Source: Eunapius fragilis (lineage: Eukaryota > Porifera > Demospongiae > Spongillida > Spongillidae). From it: a DNA stretch of 64,000 nt. The notes beneath the pieces are model-generated. The model saw nothing but the letters and a program-made list of their open reading frames with translations, searched no databases and was not told where the DNA came from. The position numbers were made by a program, and so were the translations under genes. Positions 32,541 to 43,900 of the stretch are shown here, in pieces; the first letter of the stretch is position 1, and each line of letters opens with the position of its first letter. The stretch is from positions 13,328,268 to 13,392,267 of the forward strand of contig OY811973.1 in NCBI GenBank assembly GCA_963681505.1, given 5' to 3'.

Positions 32541-33204
32541 ACACAACAAGCACCTGTAAGTTATCTACCCAAAGGAAGTGCCCCCTACAGTACAGCAGTA
32601 CAGTGTCTCAATGTTATTAGTGGAGGGTGGACCATGACACGGGGCCCACAAGTATATTGTCCAGTGAACTATTGTATACTATACATTACTAGGCGTAACC
32701 ACAGTTGGCAATAACTGACTGCAATGCTCCATCTCATCCAGGCAACAGCTAGGGCCTGGTTAGACTGTACCACCAAAAATGATGTACACCTTACTGCAAT
32801 ACCACAATACCCTTTTGCCATAGCACCAGTAGTGGCTTGGGGAAGAAGGGGAGGGGAGGGGGAGAGGAGGGGGAGGGTGGTGGGTTAACAGGACACCATG
32901 TGGTTAAATTACATCATCACATTCCTCCTCCTCCCTCCTTTAAGGTACCAGAGGTGCCCTGATAATGTTAGCATCTACTGCCATTGACCCTGTACTCTGT
33001 GGGGCTAATGTGTTGAGCTACACCTCATTGCACTGTATGGACATCAAAGAGCATATTACAATGGCAGGACACATACACATACACACACACATACACACTA
33101 GGATGATAGCAGATACAACCCTACACTAATGTCAAAACAAGTAGAAATAAAAAGCAGTCCCCTACACAAGCACACCCTCTGCCAAGCATCCACCAATGAC
33201 TTAC

Positions 33205-33446
33205 TTGTTCTGGTTGTCATGGCAGCATTGCTGGTCCCAGCACAGTTGATGGCCACCACTGAGACAGTGTAGACTGTGTTATTGGTCAGTCCAGTGAATG
33301 TGTATGTGTTAGCATTAGCAGGTAGGGAGATAGGAGTGCTGCCATTGATACTGACATTGTAGCTGGTAGCCATGGGAACAGATGTCTAGGTCATTGTTAG
33401 CTGGTCTGAATAGATGTTTGTCAGTGATGTAATGTTTGAAGAGGGG
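33205..33446 (-). pseudogene. gene 1 FN3 exon (broken)
   Basis: Same borders as the intact copies (acceptor TGTTTCAG, donor AACAA|GTAAGT) but only 242 nt. Seven nt are lost near the start (CCCCTCTTCAAAC in place of CCCCTCCCAGTGCTCCAAAC), which shifts the frame. In the family frame the conserved first Trp codon TGG is TAG. Downstream text (MATSYNVSINGS to VVAINCAGTSNAAM) is preserved. Gene 1 is therefore a pseudogene or expresses only a skipped form. Confidence 0.8.
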
Positions 33447-33463
33447 CTGAAACATTGAGATTC

Positions 33464-33961
33464 GTACCAAGTGTGATAGGAGGCCTATGTACCAGGTGTG
33501 ATAGGAGGCTTATGTACCAGGTGTGATAGGAGGCTTATGTACCAGGTGTGATAGGAGGCTTATGTACCAGGTGTGATAGGAGGCTTATGTACCAGGTGTG
33601 ATAGGAGGCCTATGTACCAGGTGTGATAGGAGGCCTATGTACCAGGTGTGATAGGAGGCTTATGTACCAGGTGTGATAGGAGGCTTATGTACCAGGTATG
33701 ATAGGAGGCTTATGTACCAGGTGTGATAGGAGGCTTATGTACCAGGTGTGATAGGAGGCTTATGTACCAGGTGTGATAGGAGGCTTATGTACCAGGTGTG
33801 ATAGGAGGCTTATGTACCAGGTGTGATAGGAGGCTTATGTACCAGGTGTGATAAGAGGCTTATGTACCAGGTATGATAGGAGGCCTATGTACCAGGTGTG
33901 ATAGGAGGCTTATGTACCAGGTGTGATAGGAGGCTTATGTACCAGGTGTGATAGGAGGCTT
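33464..33961 (-). repeat. 25-bp satellite array, inverted orientation
   Basis: About 20 copies reading ACCAGGTGTGATAGGAGG in the plus strand, the reverse of every other array in the window. It abuts the next array head-on. Confidence 0.95.
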
Positions 33962-33972
33962 GGTGTGATTAA

Positions 33973-34365
33973 TCCTCCTATCACACCTAGCCTCCCATCA
34001 CACCTGGTACATAAACCTCCTATCACACCTGGTACATAGGCCTCCTATCACACCTGGTACATAAGCCTCCTATCACACCTGGTACATAGGCCTCCTATCA
34101 CACCTGGTACATAGGCCTCCTATCACACCTGGTACATAAGCCTCCTATCACACCTGGTACATAGGCCTCCTATCACACCTGGTACATAAGTTTCCTATCA
34201 CACCTGGTACATAAGCCTCCTATCACACCTGGTACATAAGCCTCCTATCACACCTGGTACATAAGCCTCCTATCACACCTGGTACATAAGCCTCCTATCA
34301 TACCTGGTACATAAGCCTCCTATCACACCTGGTACATAAGCCTCCTATTACACCTGGTACATAAG
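33973..34365 (+). repeat. 25-bp satellite array
   Basis: About 16 copies of the unit with core CCTCCTATCACACCTGG. Together with 33464-33961 it forms an inverted pair with only about 10 bp between arms. Confidence 0.95.
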
Positions 34366-34464
34366 CCTAATAACATGATGTGGTAACTGGAGCATACATA
34401 ATTGCTGATCCTATGTAGACATTTGATTATGTGACAGCAGTGTTCAATGCACACCACTGCTCAC

Positions 34465-35135
34465 CAAGGATTGATATGGTTGCCTTTCCAATAGAGGTGG
34501 TTGCACCAGATCCTAAAGTGTTGCTGGAACATGAGACCACTAGACCATCCATTGCTGGTGTGACCACCACAGAGAGGGTGGAGGTAAGACAGTAAATACT
34601 CATAGGAGGTGTGTTGGTTGCTATGAAGGGTCCACATGTGCCACTAGTGAGGCAGGACAGACCAGGAGTTGGAGCAAACTGTTGCAGTGTGATTGTGCCC
34701 CCTGCACAGCCCCCCACTGTAGGCCCATGCCATACTGTGCCCCCTGCACAGCCCCCCACTGTAGGCCCATGCCATACTGTGCCCCCTGCACAGCCCCCCA
34801 CTGTAGGCCCATGCCATACTGTGCCCCCTGCACAGCCCCCCACTGTAGGCCCATGCCATACTGTGCCCCCTGCACAGCCCCCCACTGTAGGCCCATGCCA
34901 TACTGTGCCCCCTGCACAGCCCCCCACTGTAGGCCCATGCCATACTGTGCCCCCTGCAAAGCCCCCCACTGTAGGCCCATGCCATACTGTGCCCCCTGCA
35001 CAGCCCCCCACTGTAGGTCCATGCCATACTGTGTTCCCAACATAGCTGCCAACGTTACATGTGTAGGTGACAGCAGTGTTAGGACATATCTTTGTGGGGC
35101 AGCTGGTCTCTCCTGTGAACTGACATGGGGAGAAA
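34465..35135 (-). pseudogene. gene 1 Ig-like exon with eight 42-bp repeats (frame defect)
   Basis: Acceptor CACCCTCCCAG, donor CCTTG|GTGAGC. Text: CPTKICPNTAVTYTC, eight copies of GGTVWHGPTVGGCA (14 residues), CGPFIATNTPPM, VVVTPAMDGLVVSC. The body is open. However, one T is missing right after the acceptor compared with genes 2-4, giving 671 nt in place of 672, so a phase-1 upstream exon would read it out of frame. Could be a sequencing slip in a T run. With the FN3 and stalk damage, the gene as a whole is probably inactive. Confidence 0.75.
34695..35030 (-). repeat. 42-bp coding VNTR, eight copies
   Basis: Tandem units coding GGTVWHGPTVGGCA, almost identical at the DNA level (one copy has Phe for Cys). 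All three frames on both strands stay open across it. Confidence 0.95.
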
Positions 35136-35714
35136 CTGGGAGGGTGTGGTGGGAGGAGTGTATGCAATCTTTCAGGACATTTTTAAAATTTAAAATCCAC
35201 TTGAAATCAAAAATTGCTTCGACCCGTTATTTTCCCCATGTGATGGATTTTCTTCCTTTAATTATACGTTCTTACTCTTAGCGTCCGCGTGTATGCGGTA
35301 CATGTGTACAGATGCATGCATGTAGATTAATGTGTGGTAACTACAATTTGCATTCGCTCATTTAACCATGGATTAAAGACCTACGGAGAGTTCCGTAGGC
35401 ATGATTCAACATAGATCCCGTGAGGCTTCGACGTGCATAAACACATACACTAAGCGTACATTGTCAACCACTTATTTCGTTGTCTTAACTTTCTTGTGTG
35501 GTAATTACTACACGTTCGTGTTAATTGAGTTCCCATGCATACAATAAACTTAGTCGAATTGCTGTTTTTAGAACGGTTGTGGTAATCAAGTGCTAAGTAG
35601 AATCCAGGTTGTGAGCTAAATTGTTTTTACCTCCGTTTTTACCTGTGGTGGTGCATACAGCCATCGACAGTGATATAATAAACTCACGAGTGATAACACA
35701 AACGCATCACTTAC

Positions 35715-35739
35715 CGCTCAATAAGTGTCCGGATCGCAT
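35715..35739 (-). CDS. gene 1 first-exon candidate
   Basis: An ATG at 35739 gives MRSGHLLS plus one base, ending at a strong donor GAGCG|GTAAGT in phase 1, the phase the Ig exon needs. It is too short for a signal peptide; an upstream ATG gives another frame (MFLKTVTSRHLHAIRTLIER, phase 2). It may be mostly 5' untranslated. Confidence 0.35.
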
Positions 35740-35844
35740 GGAGATGGCGAGAAGTAACTGTTTTTAAAAACATTTATTTCACTACATTTCCAGTAAATCC
35801 AGTCTACAGAGATAGATTATCAATAAGTAGATAAGAGGGTCGAC

Positions 35845-35856
35845 TGCGCATGCGCA
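35845..35856. promoter_or_regulatory. NRF1-like palindrome, promoter of gene 1
   Basis: TGCGCATGCGCA matches the NRF1 consensus exactly. It lies about 110 bp upstream (minus direction) of the first-exon candidate, in a locally CpG-richer stretch conserved in all four units. Confidence 0.55.
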
Positions 35857-36578
35857 TTTTCAATCAGTGACGACAAACGTTTGCCTGCAGTTTTTCCTGG
35901 AAGGATGGGAGATATCACCGCCCGGCCTATCTGTTTCTCCGTGTCTGCAGCCGGTGTCGGAGTGTCATATTCAGTCTATCATAGATTTGATTTAAATATT
36001 TTAAAAATGTTCTGCTTTGAAGTGGTGGCTTGGAATTGACACATCTCTGCATCCTTGCTGTCCTGATCACCTGCTAGACCTCTAGGACACCATGCGGTGA
36101 TGTATAGAGGTGGAGGGGACTGCCACAACAGCTCAGCTCAGCACATGCTACACACAGCACACACGTATTTAATGGTCAGTGGTGTGACCACAGCTAATAA
36201 TCTAACACCTCAATTGGGGAGGGGGGGGTGCTAGTTGTTTTAGTGCTCCAAAGGAATAGAATATGGCACATTCACACTGTGTGCATATATTGTTCTGTGT
36301 GTGTGTGTGCATATGTCTAACCATCTATATTCTGGCTGTACACAAGGTATTTCCCTACAAGCCAATGTATGACTAAAAGGGTGTGGCCATCATTCTAATG
36401 TTGCACACCGTAATATATGTGTGCATATGTGTGCATATGGTTACAATATCTATTGTATAGAATCCTAATGTGCACAAGGTAGCTAAAACCTTCATTGGAA
36501 CTATAATATGTGATGAAGGACAGAACATAGAGTGTGTGGTGGTATATGGAAACCCCCCAGGGGTTGTAATATCACCAC

Positions 36579-36810
36579 CAGTGGACCACCCTTACCTCCT
36601 CTGGTGTTGGTATTGGAATAGGTATTGCAGCAGCAGCCATAGTGGTGCTAAGTGGTGATGGTGGTGGTGTGATGGTGGTAGTGGTGGTGTAATGATGGTG
36701 GTGGTAATATTGTGATGGTGTGATGGCAGTGGTGGTGATAGTGGAGGTGAGGCATGTGGTGTTGTGGGGTAAGCTCTCTCTCTCATCATCCTTCCCAACA
36801 CAAGGCAAAG
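36579..36810 (-). other. TGG/GAT-rich conserved tract (unit 1)
   Basis: On the minus strand this gives His/Thr/Pro-rich frames ending MAAAAIPIPIPTPEE next to a good donor (GAGGAG|GTAAGG). Lying 3' of the gene 2 tail exon, it could be 3' untranslated, an alternative end, or a start for gene 1. An AATAAA (minus strand, 36852-36857) lies beside it. Not a confident exon. Confidence 0.35.
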
Positions 36811-37268
36811 TGCTTGTACAACTAGGATAGCTGGAGATTCATTGCCGTCCTGTTTATTAACATTAAGTATTGAAGTTGAAAGTTCGGTGCATTTGACATC
36901 TGTACTTGTTTACACTGAATACAAAAATGATAACAATGTGATACCTCTGCCACCTTAGGACACGCCCCCTCCTCCCATGGTACACTGTGTGGCAGTGACC
37001 CACACAATTGAAGGACTCATCATGCTGAGGTGGGGGTTGGGAGTCCCCTTGCAAGCAGCTCTTGCTACAGGAAGCATAGGTCTCCTCTACATGTGCATAG
37101 CTAAATATTGTGGTGGGTGCATACATGTGACTATCATATTAACATCATGTCTGATGGATGTGTGGTAAAATATAACACACTGAACATATACCTCTGACTA
37201 ATGGTACTAAACCAAAAAAGGTTTTGATGGCTAAACCTATATGATCTGAATTGAACACACCAGTGTCT

Positions 37269-37330
37269 TTAGGCTAACACTGCAAGGACCACTGCCAGCA
37301 CTGTGACCACACTAAAGGCTTCTCTTGTAC
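37269..37330 (-). CDS. gene 2 tail exon (GPI-signal-like)
   Basis: Acceptor TCACACAAACAG, phase 1, TREAFSVVTVLAVVLAVLA then stop. One Gly-to-Ser change from gene 1. Ends in a bare hydrophobic run. AATAAA on the minus strand at 36852-36857 is a plausible polyadenylation signal about 410 bp on. Confidence 0.7.
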
Positions 37331-37481
37331 CTGTTTGTGTGAAAAGACCACAGTTAATGCCATCAACCAATTGTTGAACCTTTAGTTCTAAGCTGGTAGA
37401 CCATTGGTATTGGACCAATGATACCAGCAGAGAGTTATGCATACGATTGAGCAGCAACCTTGTCAGCCAACAGCCTATACC

Positions 37482-37566
37482 TACATTAATGTCTTCATAT
37501 CAGTAACATTAATGCCTTCACATCAGTAACATTAATGCCTTCATCATATCAGTAACATTAATAGCT
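37482..37566 (-). repeat. 23-bp minisatellite, about four copies
   Basis: Units of ACATTAATGCCTTCACATC plus AGTA, between stalk and tail exons of gene 2. The same site is expanded in genes 3, 4 and 5. Confidence 0.85.
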
Positions 37567-37652
37567 ACAAATAGTCCCAACACATTAAAGAATTTGTACT
37601 ATTTATTTATAAATATGCTCACTGTTTAAATTCAAGGGTTAAAATGGCTGAC

Positions 37653-37793
37653 CTGAGGATGGAGTGGGCAGTAGTGTTGGTTGTGGTGTGGTCGTCGTGG
37701 CAACAAATGGAGGTTGGTATGAGGTTGGTAGAGGCGTGGCTGATGGTTGGACCACAGGCGGTGCAGACGTTGTGGGTGCAGCTGGTCCACTAC
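37653..37793 (-). CDS. gene 2 stalk exon
   Basis: 141 nt, phase 1-1, acceptor TGACTACTCAG, donor TCCTCAG|GTCAGC. Codes SGPAAPTTSAPPVVQPSATP, LPTSYQPPFVATTTT and LLPTPSS: a Thr/Ser/Pro stretch expected to be O-glycosylated and to hold the FN3 domain off the membrane. Intact. Confidence 0.75.
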
Positions 37794-38226
37794 CTGAGTA
37801 GTCACATGACAGGTCACATAACACAACATGCACCCATTCCTTGTGTGACGGGGAGGGGGTGTGTGTACAGTCTAAACTGTGTGTACCAATCTACCCAATG
37901 TTAGACTGCCATGCTCAACCATATTTAGGGCTGGAATAGCACATCTTGGCTGGGGGGAAGGTGACATAACACCATATGGTGGACATTTAGTACTTTGCCC
38001 CCACAGATCTTCCCTCTCTCCCCAGTATCTAACAGTCTACATGCCTTAAGTCTTCTCTACTGACTCATTGTTTCAGTTCCCATGCACACGGAATACAGGC
38101 ATCCATATATGTGTGTGCAACTAGGCAGGGTACATCTCCCTCCCCCCCCATCCGCTAACAAACATGATAATAATTTCATACTGACGACCCTAAACACTGC
38201 ATGTACATGCAGCTCCAAGTCTCACC

Positions 38227-38228
<2 letters not shown>

Positions 38229-38302
<74 letters not shown>

Positions 38303-38740
38303 CCCAGCACACACACACACTGGGGGAGTGTGGTTGCTGGGGGGAGGGCTGGGTGAGTATGGTTGCTAGGGGGAAAGGCTGGGGAGTGTGGTTGCTAGGG
38401 GGAGGTTGGGGGGTGTGGTTGCTAGGGGGAGGGCTGGGGGAGTGTGGTTGCTGGTGAGTGTGGTTGCTGGGGGAGTGTGGAGTGCATGCACCCCAGCAAC
38501 ACACACACACACACTCATCCCCAGCACACACATGCCCCCAGCTACCCTCTCCACACACACCCTCCCACTCTCCCTCCAGCACACCCTCCATCTAGTACAC
38601 CTCCCTCCAGCACACTTTCCCTCTACCCTCTAGCACACCCTCCCTCCAGTACACCCTCCCTCCAACACACCCTCCCTCTAGCACACCCTCCCTCCAGCAC
38701 ACCCTCCCTCCAGCATACACACTCCCACCCCCTGACTTAC
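38229..38740. repeat. CA microsatellite and CACACCCTCC minisatellite
   Basis: A CA run at 38229-38310, GGGGAGTGTGGTTGCT units (38325-38480), and AGCACACCCTCCCTCC units (38577-38730) in the intron between FN3 and stalk exons of gene 2. Long reading frames here are artefacts. Confidence 0.9.
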
Positions 38741-38989
38741 TTGTTCTGGTTGTGATGGCAGCATTGCTGTTCCCAGCACAGTTGATGGCCACCACTGAGA
38801 CAGTGTAGACTGTGTTATTGGTCAGTCCAGTGAATGTGTATGTGTTAGCATTAGCAGGTAGGGAGATAGGAGTGCTGCCATTGATACTGACACTGTAACT
38901 GGTAGCCATGGGAACAGATGTCCAGGTCACTGTTAGCTGGTCTGAATAGATGCTTGTCAGCGATGTAATGTTTGGAACACTGGGAGGTG
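38741..38989 (-). CDS. gene 2 FN3 exon
   Basis: 249 nt, phase 1-1, acceptor CTGAAACATTGAG-side TTTCAG and donor AACAA|GTAAGT. Intact FN3: SVPNITSLTSIYSDQLTVTW, MATSYSVSINGS, FTGLTNNTVYTVSVVAINCA, GNSNAAITTRT. It can still be expressed even though the Ig exon of this gene is broken, because skipping the Ig exon keeps frame. Confidence 0.8.
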
Positions 38990-39104
38990 CTGAAACATTG
39001 AGATATGTACATGTAAGCTGTTGTGTAGAAGAATTACATATCATGGCTGTACGTTCCCATGGCAACTGATAAAAAAATTGCTCCTTATTGCTATTTCCAT
39101 GTGC

Positions 39105-41713
39105 CTGGTACATTGGTACATAGGCCTCCTATCACACCTGGTACATAGGCCTCCTATCACACCTGGTACATAGGCCTCCTATCACACCTGGTACATAAGC
39201 CTCCTATTACACCTGGTACATAGGCCTCCCATCACACCTGATACATAAGCCTCCTATTACACCTGGTACATAAGCCTCCTATTACACCTGGTACATAGGC
39301 CTCCCATCACACCTGATACATAAGCCTCCTATTACACCTGGTACATAGGCCTCCTATCACACCTGGTACATAGGCCTCCTATCACACCTGGTACATAAGC
39401 CTCCTATCACACCTGGTACATAGGCCTCCTTTCACACCTGGTACATAAGCCTCCTATCACACCTGGTACATAGGCCTCCTATCACACCTGGTACATTAGC
39501 CTCCTATCACACCTGGTACATAGGCCTCCTATCACACCTGGTACATAAGCCTCCTATCACACCTGGTACATAAGCCTCCTATCACACCTGGTACATAAGC
39601 CTCCTATCACACCTGGTACATAAGCCTCCTATCACACCTAGTACATAGGCCTCCTATCACACCTGGTACATAAACCTCCTATCACACCTGGTACATAAGC
39701 CTCCTATCACACCTGGTACATAAGCCTCCTATCACACCTGGTACATAAGCCTCCTATCACACCTGGTACATAAGCCTCCTATCACACCTGGTACATAAGC
39801 CTCCTATCACACCTGGTACATAAGCCTCCTATCACACCTGGTACATAAGCCTCCTATCACACCTGGTACATAGGCCTCCTATCACACCTGGTACATAAGC
39901 CTCCTATCACACCTGGTACATAGGCCCCCTATCACACCTGGTACATAAGCCTCCTATCACACCTGGTACATAAGCCTCCTATCACACCTGGTACATAGGC
40001 CTCCTATTACACCTGGTACATTAGCCTCCTATCACACCTGGTACATAGGCCTCCTATCACACCTGGTACATAGGCCTCCTATCACACCTGGTACATTAGC
40101 CTCCTATCACACCTGGTACATAGGCCTCCTATCACACCTGGTACATAAGCCTCCTATCACACCTGGTACATAAGCCTCCTATCACACCTGGTACATAGGC
40201 CTCCTATCACACCTGGTACATTAGCCTCCTATCACACCTGGTACATAGGCCTCCTTTCACACCTGGTACATAAGCCTCCTATCACACCTGGTACATAAGC
40301 CTCCTATCACACCTGGTACATAGGCCTCCTTTCACACCTGGTACATAAGCCTCCTATCACACCTGGTACATAAGCCTCCTATCACACCTGGTACATAAGC
40401 CTCCTATCACACCTGGTACATAGGCCTCCTATCACACCTGGTACATAAGCCTCCTATCACACCTGGTACATAAGCCTCCTATCACACCTGGTACATAAGC
40501 CTCCTATCACACCTGGTACATAAGCCTCCTATCACACCTGGTACATAAGCCTCCTATCACACCTGGTACATAAGCCTCCTATCACACCTGGTACATAAGC
40601 CTCCTATCACACCTGGTACATAAGCCTCCTATCACACCTGGTACATAGGCCTCCTATCACACCTGGTACATAAGCCTCCTATCACACCTGGTACATAAGC
40701 CTCCTATCACACCTGGTACATAAGCCTCCTATCACACCTGGTACATAGGCCTCCTATCACACCTGGTACATAAGCCTCCTATCACACCTGGTACATAAGC
40801 CTCCTATCACACCTGGTACATAGGCCTCCTATCACATCTGGTACATAGGCCTCCTATCACACCTGGTACATAAGCCTCCTATCACACCTGGTACATAAGC
40901 CTCCTATCACACCTGGTACATTAGCCTTCTATCACACCTGGTACATAGGCCTCCTATCACACCTGGTACATAAGCCCTGGTACATAAGCCTCCTATCACA
41001 CCTGGTACATAAGCCTCCTATCACACCTGGTACATAGGCCTCCTATCACACCTGGTACATAAGCCTTCTATCACACCTGGTACATAAGCCTCCTATCACA
41101 CCTGGTACATAGGCCTCCTATCACACCTGGTACATAGGCCTCCTATCACACCTGGTACATAAGCCTCCTATCACACCTGGTACATAGGCCTCCTATTACA
41201 CCTAGTACATAAGCCTCCTATCACACCTGGTACATAGGCCTCCTATCACACCTGGTACATAAGCCTCCTATCACACCTGGTACATAGGCCTCCTATTACA
41301 CCTGGTACATAGGCCTCCTATCACACCTGGTACATAAGCCTCCTATCACACCTGGTACATAAGCCTCCTATCACACCTAGTACATAAGCCTCCTATCACA
41401 CCTGGTACATAGGCCTCCTATCACACCTGGTACATAAGCCTCCTATCACACCTGGTACATAGGCCTCCTATTACACCTGGTACATAGGCCTCCTATCACA
41501 CCTGGTACATAAGCCTCCTATCACACCTGGTACATAAGCCTCCTATCACACCTGGTACATAGGCCTCCTATCACACCTGGTACATAAGCCTCCTATCACA
41601 CCTGGTACATAAGCCTCCTATCACACCTGGTACATAGGCCTCCTATCACACCTGGTACATAAGCCTCCTATCACACCTGGTACATAAGCCTCCTATCACA
41701 CCTGGTACATAAG
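39105..41713 (+). repeat. 25-bp satellite array, about 104 copies
   Basis: Head-to-tail units with core CCTCCTATCACACCTGG followed by TACATAAG or TACATAGG. It fills the intron between the Ig and FN3 exons of gene 2. Confidence 0.97.
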
Positions 41714-41812
41714 CCTAATAACATGATGTGGTAACTGGAGCATACATAATTGCTGATCCTATGTAGACATTTGATTATGTGACAGTAGTGTTCAATACAC
41801 ACCATGGATCAC

Positions 41813-42254
41813 CAAGGATTGATATGGTTGCCTTTCCAATAGAGGTGGTTGCACCAGATCCTAAAGTGTAGCTGGAACATGAGACCACCAGACCATCTAT
41901 TGCTGGTGTGAGAGAGTGGAGGTAAGACAGTAAATATTCATAGAAGGTGTGTTGGTTGCTATGAAGGGTCCACATGTGCCACAAGTGAGGCAGGACAGAC
42001 CAGGAGTTGTTTCAGTGTGATTGTACCCCCTGTATAGCCCCCCACTGTAGGCCCATGCCATACTGTGCCTCCTGCACTACCCCCCACGGTAGGCCCATAC
42101 TATACTGTACCCCCTGCACAGCCCCCCACTGTAGGTCCATGCCATACTGTGCTTCCAACAAAGCTGCTAACGTTACATGTGTAGTTGACAGCAGTGTTAG
42201 GACATATCTTCATGGGACAGCTGGTCCCTCCTGTGAGCTGACATGGGGAGAAAA
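41813..42254 (-). pseudogene. gene 2 Ig-like exon (broken)
   Basis: 442 nt with family borders (acceptor CTCCCAG, donor CCTTG|GTGATC). Two defects: a TAG stop inside the second of three diverged 42-bp repeats (after GGTV), and a 10-nt deletion before the donor side (GGTGTGAGAGAGTGG in the plus strand, where intact copies have an extra CCACCACAGA). A further loss near the CGPF segment shortens it. The same 10-nt deletion is found in gene 3. Confidence 0.8.
42023..42148 (-). repeat. 42-bp coding VNTR, three diverged copies
   Basis: The most degenerate copy of the VNTR, with several substitutions per unit, consistent with loss of selection. Confidence 0.85.
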
Positions 42255-42840
42255 CTGGGAGGGTGTGGGGGGAGGGGTGTATGCGATCTTTCAGGACATT
42301 TTTTTTAAATCCTCTTGAAATCAAAAATTGATTCGACCCGTTTTTTTCCCCATGTGATGGATTTTCTTCCTTTAATTATAAGTTCTTACTCTTAGCGTCC
42401 GCGTGTATGCGGTACATGTGTACAGATGCATGCATGTAGAAAGACCTGAATTAATGTGTGGTAACTACAATTTGCATTCGCTCATTCAACCATGGATTAA
42501 AGACCTACGGAGCGTTCCGTAGGCATGATTCAACATAGACCCCGTGAGACTTCGACGTGTATAAACACATACACTAAGCGTACATTTGTCAACCACTTAT
42601 TTCGTTGTCGTAACTTTCTGTGTGGTAATTACTACACGTTCTTGTTAATTGAGTTCCCATGCATACAATAAAATTAGTCGAGTTGCTGTTTTTCGAACGG
42701 TTGTGGTAATCAAGTGCTAAGTAGAATCCTGGTTGTGAGCCAAATTTTTTTTACCTCCTGTGGTCCAGTGAGTGTGGTGCATACAGCCATCGACAGTGAT
42801 ATAATAAACTCACGAGTGATAACACAAACGCATCACTTAC

Positions 42841-42865
42841 CGCTCAATAAGTGTCCGGATCGCAT
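42841..42865 (-). CDS. gene 2 first-exon candidate
   Basis: Same layout as gene 1: MRSGHLLS, phase 1 donor GAGCG|GTAAGT. Confidence 0.3.
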
Positions 42866-42970
42866 GGAGATGGCGAGAAGTAACTGTTTTTAAAAACATT
42901 TATTTCCCTACATTTCCAGTAAATCCAGTCTACAGAGATAGATTATCAATAAGTAGATAAGAGGGTCGAG

Positions 42971-42982
42971 TGCGCATGCGCA
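42971..42982. promoter_or_regulatory. NRF1-like palindrome, promoter of gene 2
   Basis: TGCGCATGCGCA, same position relative to the first-exon candidate as in the other units. Confidence 0.5.
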
Positions 42983-43679
42983 TTTTCAATCAGTGACGAC
43001 AAACGTTTGCCTGCAGTTTTTCCTGGAAGGATGGGAGATATCACCGCCCGGCCTATCGGCTTCTCCGTGTCTGCAGCCGGTGCCGGAGTGTCATATTCAG
43101 TTTAGATTTTTTTTTTTTAATATAAAAAAATAGTTCTGCTCTGAAGTGGTGGCTTTGAATTGACACATCTCTGCATCCTTGCTGTCTTGATCCCCAGCTA
43201 GACCTCTAGGACACCATGCAGTGATGTATAGAGGTGGAGGGGACGTCACAACAGCTCAGCACATGCTACACACAGCACACATGTATTTAATGGTCAGTGG
43301 TGTGACCACAGCTAATAATCTAACACCTCAATTGGGGGGGGGGGGGTGGTGCCAGTTGTTTTAGTGCTCCAAAGGAATAGAATATGGCACATTCACACTG
43401 TGTGTGTATATTGTTCTGTGTGTGTGTGCATGTGTCTAACCATCTATATTCTGGCTGTACACAAGGTATTTCCCTACAAGCCAATGTATGACTAAAAGGG
43501 TGTGGCCATCATTCTAATATTGCACACCATACTATATGTGCATATGTGTGCATATGGTTACAATATGCACAAGGTAGCTAACACCTTCATTGGAACCATA
43601 ATATGTGATGAAGGACAGAACATAGAGTGTGTGGTGGTATATGGAAAAAAAACCCAGGGGTTGTAATATCACCACCAGT

Positions 43680-43900
43680 GGACCTCCCTTACCTCCTCTG
43701 GTGTTGGTATTGGAATAGGTATTGCAGCAGCAGCCATAGTGGTGCAAAGTGGTGATGGTGGTGGTGTGATGATGGTAGTGGTGGTGTAATGGTGGTGGTG
43801 GTAATATTGTGATGGTGTGATGGCAGTGGTGGTGATAGTGGAGGTGAGGCATGTGGTGTTGTGGGGTAAGCTCTCTCATCATCCTTCCCAACACAAGGCA
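43680..43900 (-). other. TGG/GAT-rich conserved tract (unit 2)
   Basis: Counterpart of 36579-36810, with different triplet numbers that change frame relationships between copies. Confidence 0.35.

Larger units (their letters stand above)
34366..41713 (-). repeat. segmental duplication unit 1 (7.35 kb)
   Basis: Starts at CCTAATAACATGATGTGG, which recurs at 41714, 49611 and 57575. In plus order it holds: Ig exon of gene 1, promoter-like region, intergenic spacer, tail, stalk and FN3 exons of gene 2, then satellite. Confidence 0.9.

Noticed and set aside
34611-35281. Long plus-strand frames across the 42-bp repeat (Pro/Thr- or Cys/His/Arg-rich) and the other minus frames there
   Set aside because: The 42-bp unit is divisible by three and stop-free in all frames, so frames stay open automatically. 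Only the minus frame continuing into the Ig-like flanks is supported. The same applies to the counterparts at 49.8-50.3 and 57.8-58.3 kb.
36579-36810. His/Thr-rich minus-strand exon in each unit
   Set aside because: Not accepted as a coding exon: triplet-repeat origin, frame relationships change between units, and no acceptor of matching phase. Kept only as a conserved tract because of the good donor after PTPEE.
39105-41713. Regular 25-bp repeats as a CRISPR array
   Set aside because: Units are head-to-tail with no unique spacers, in introns of an animal gene family, and no cas genes are present.
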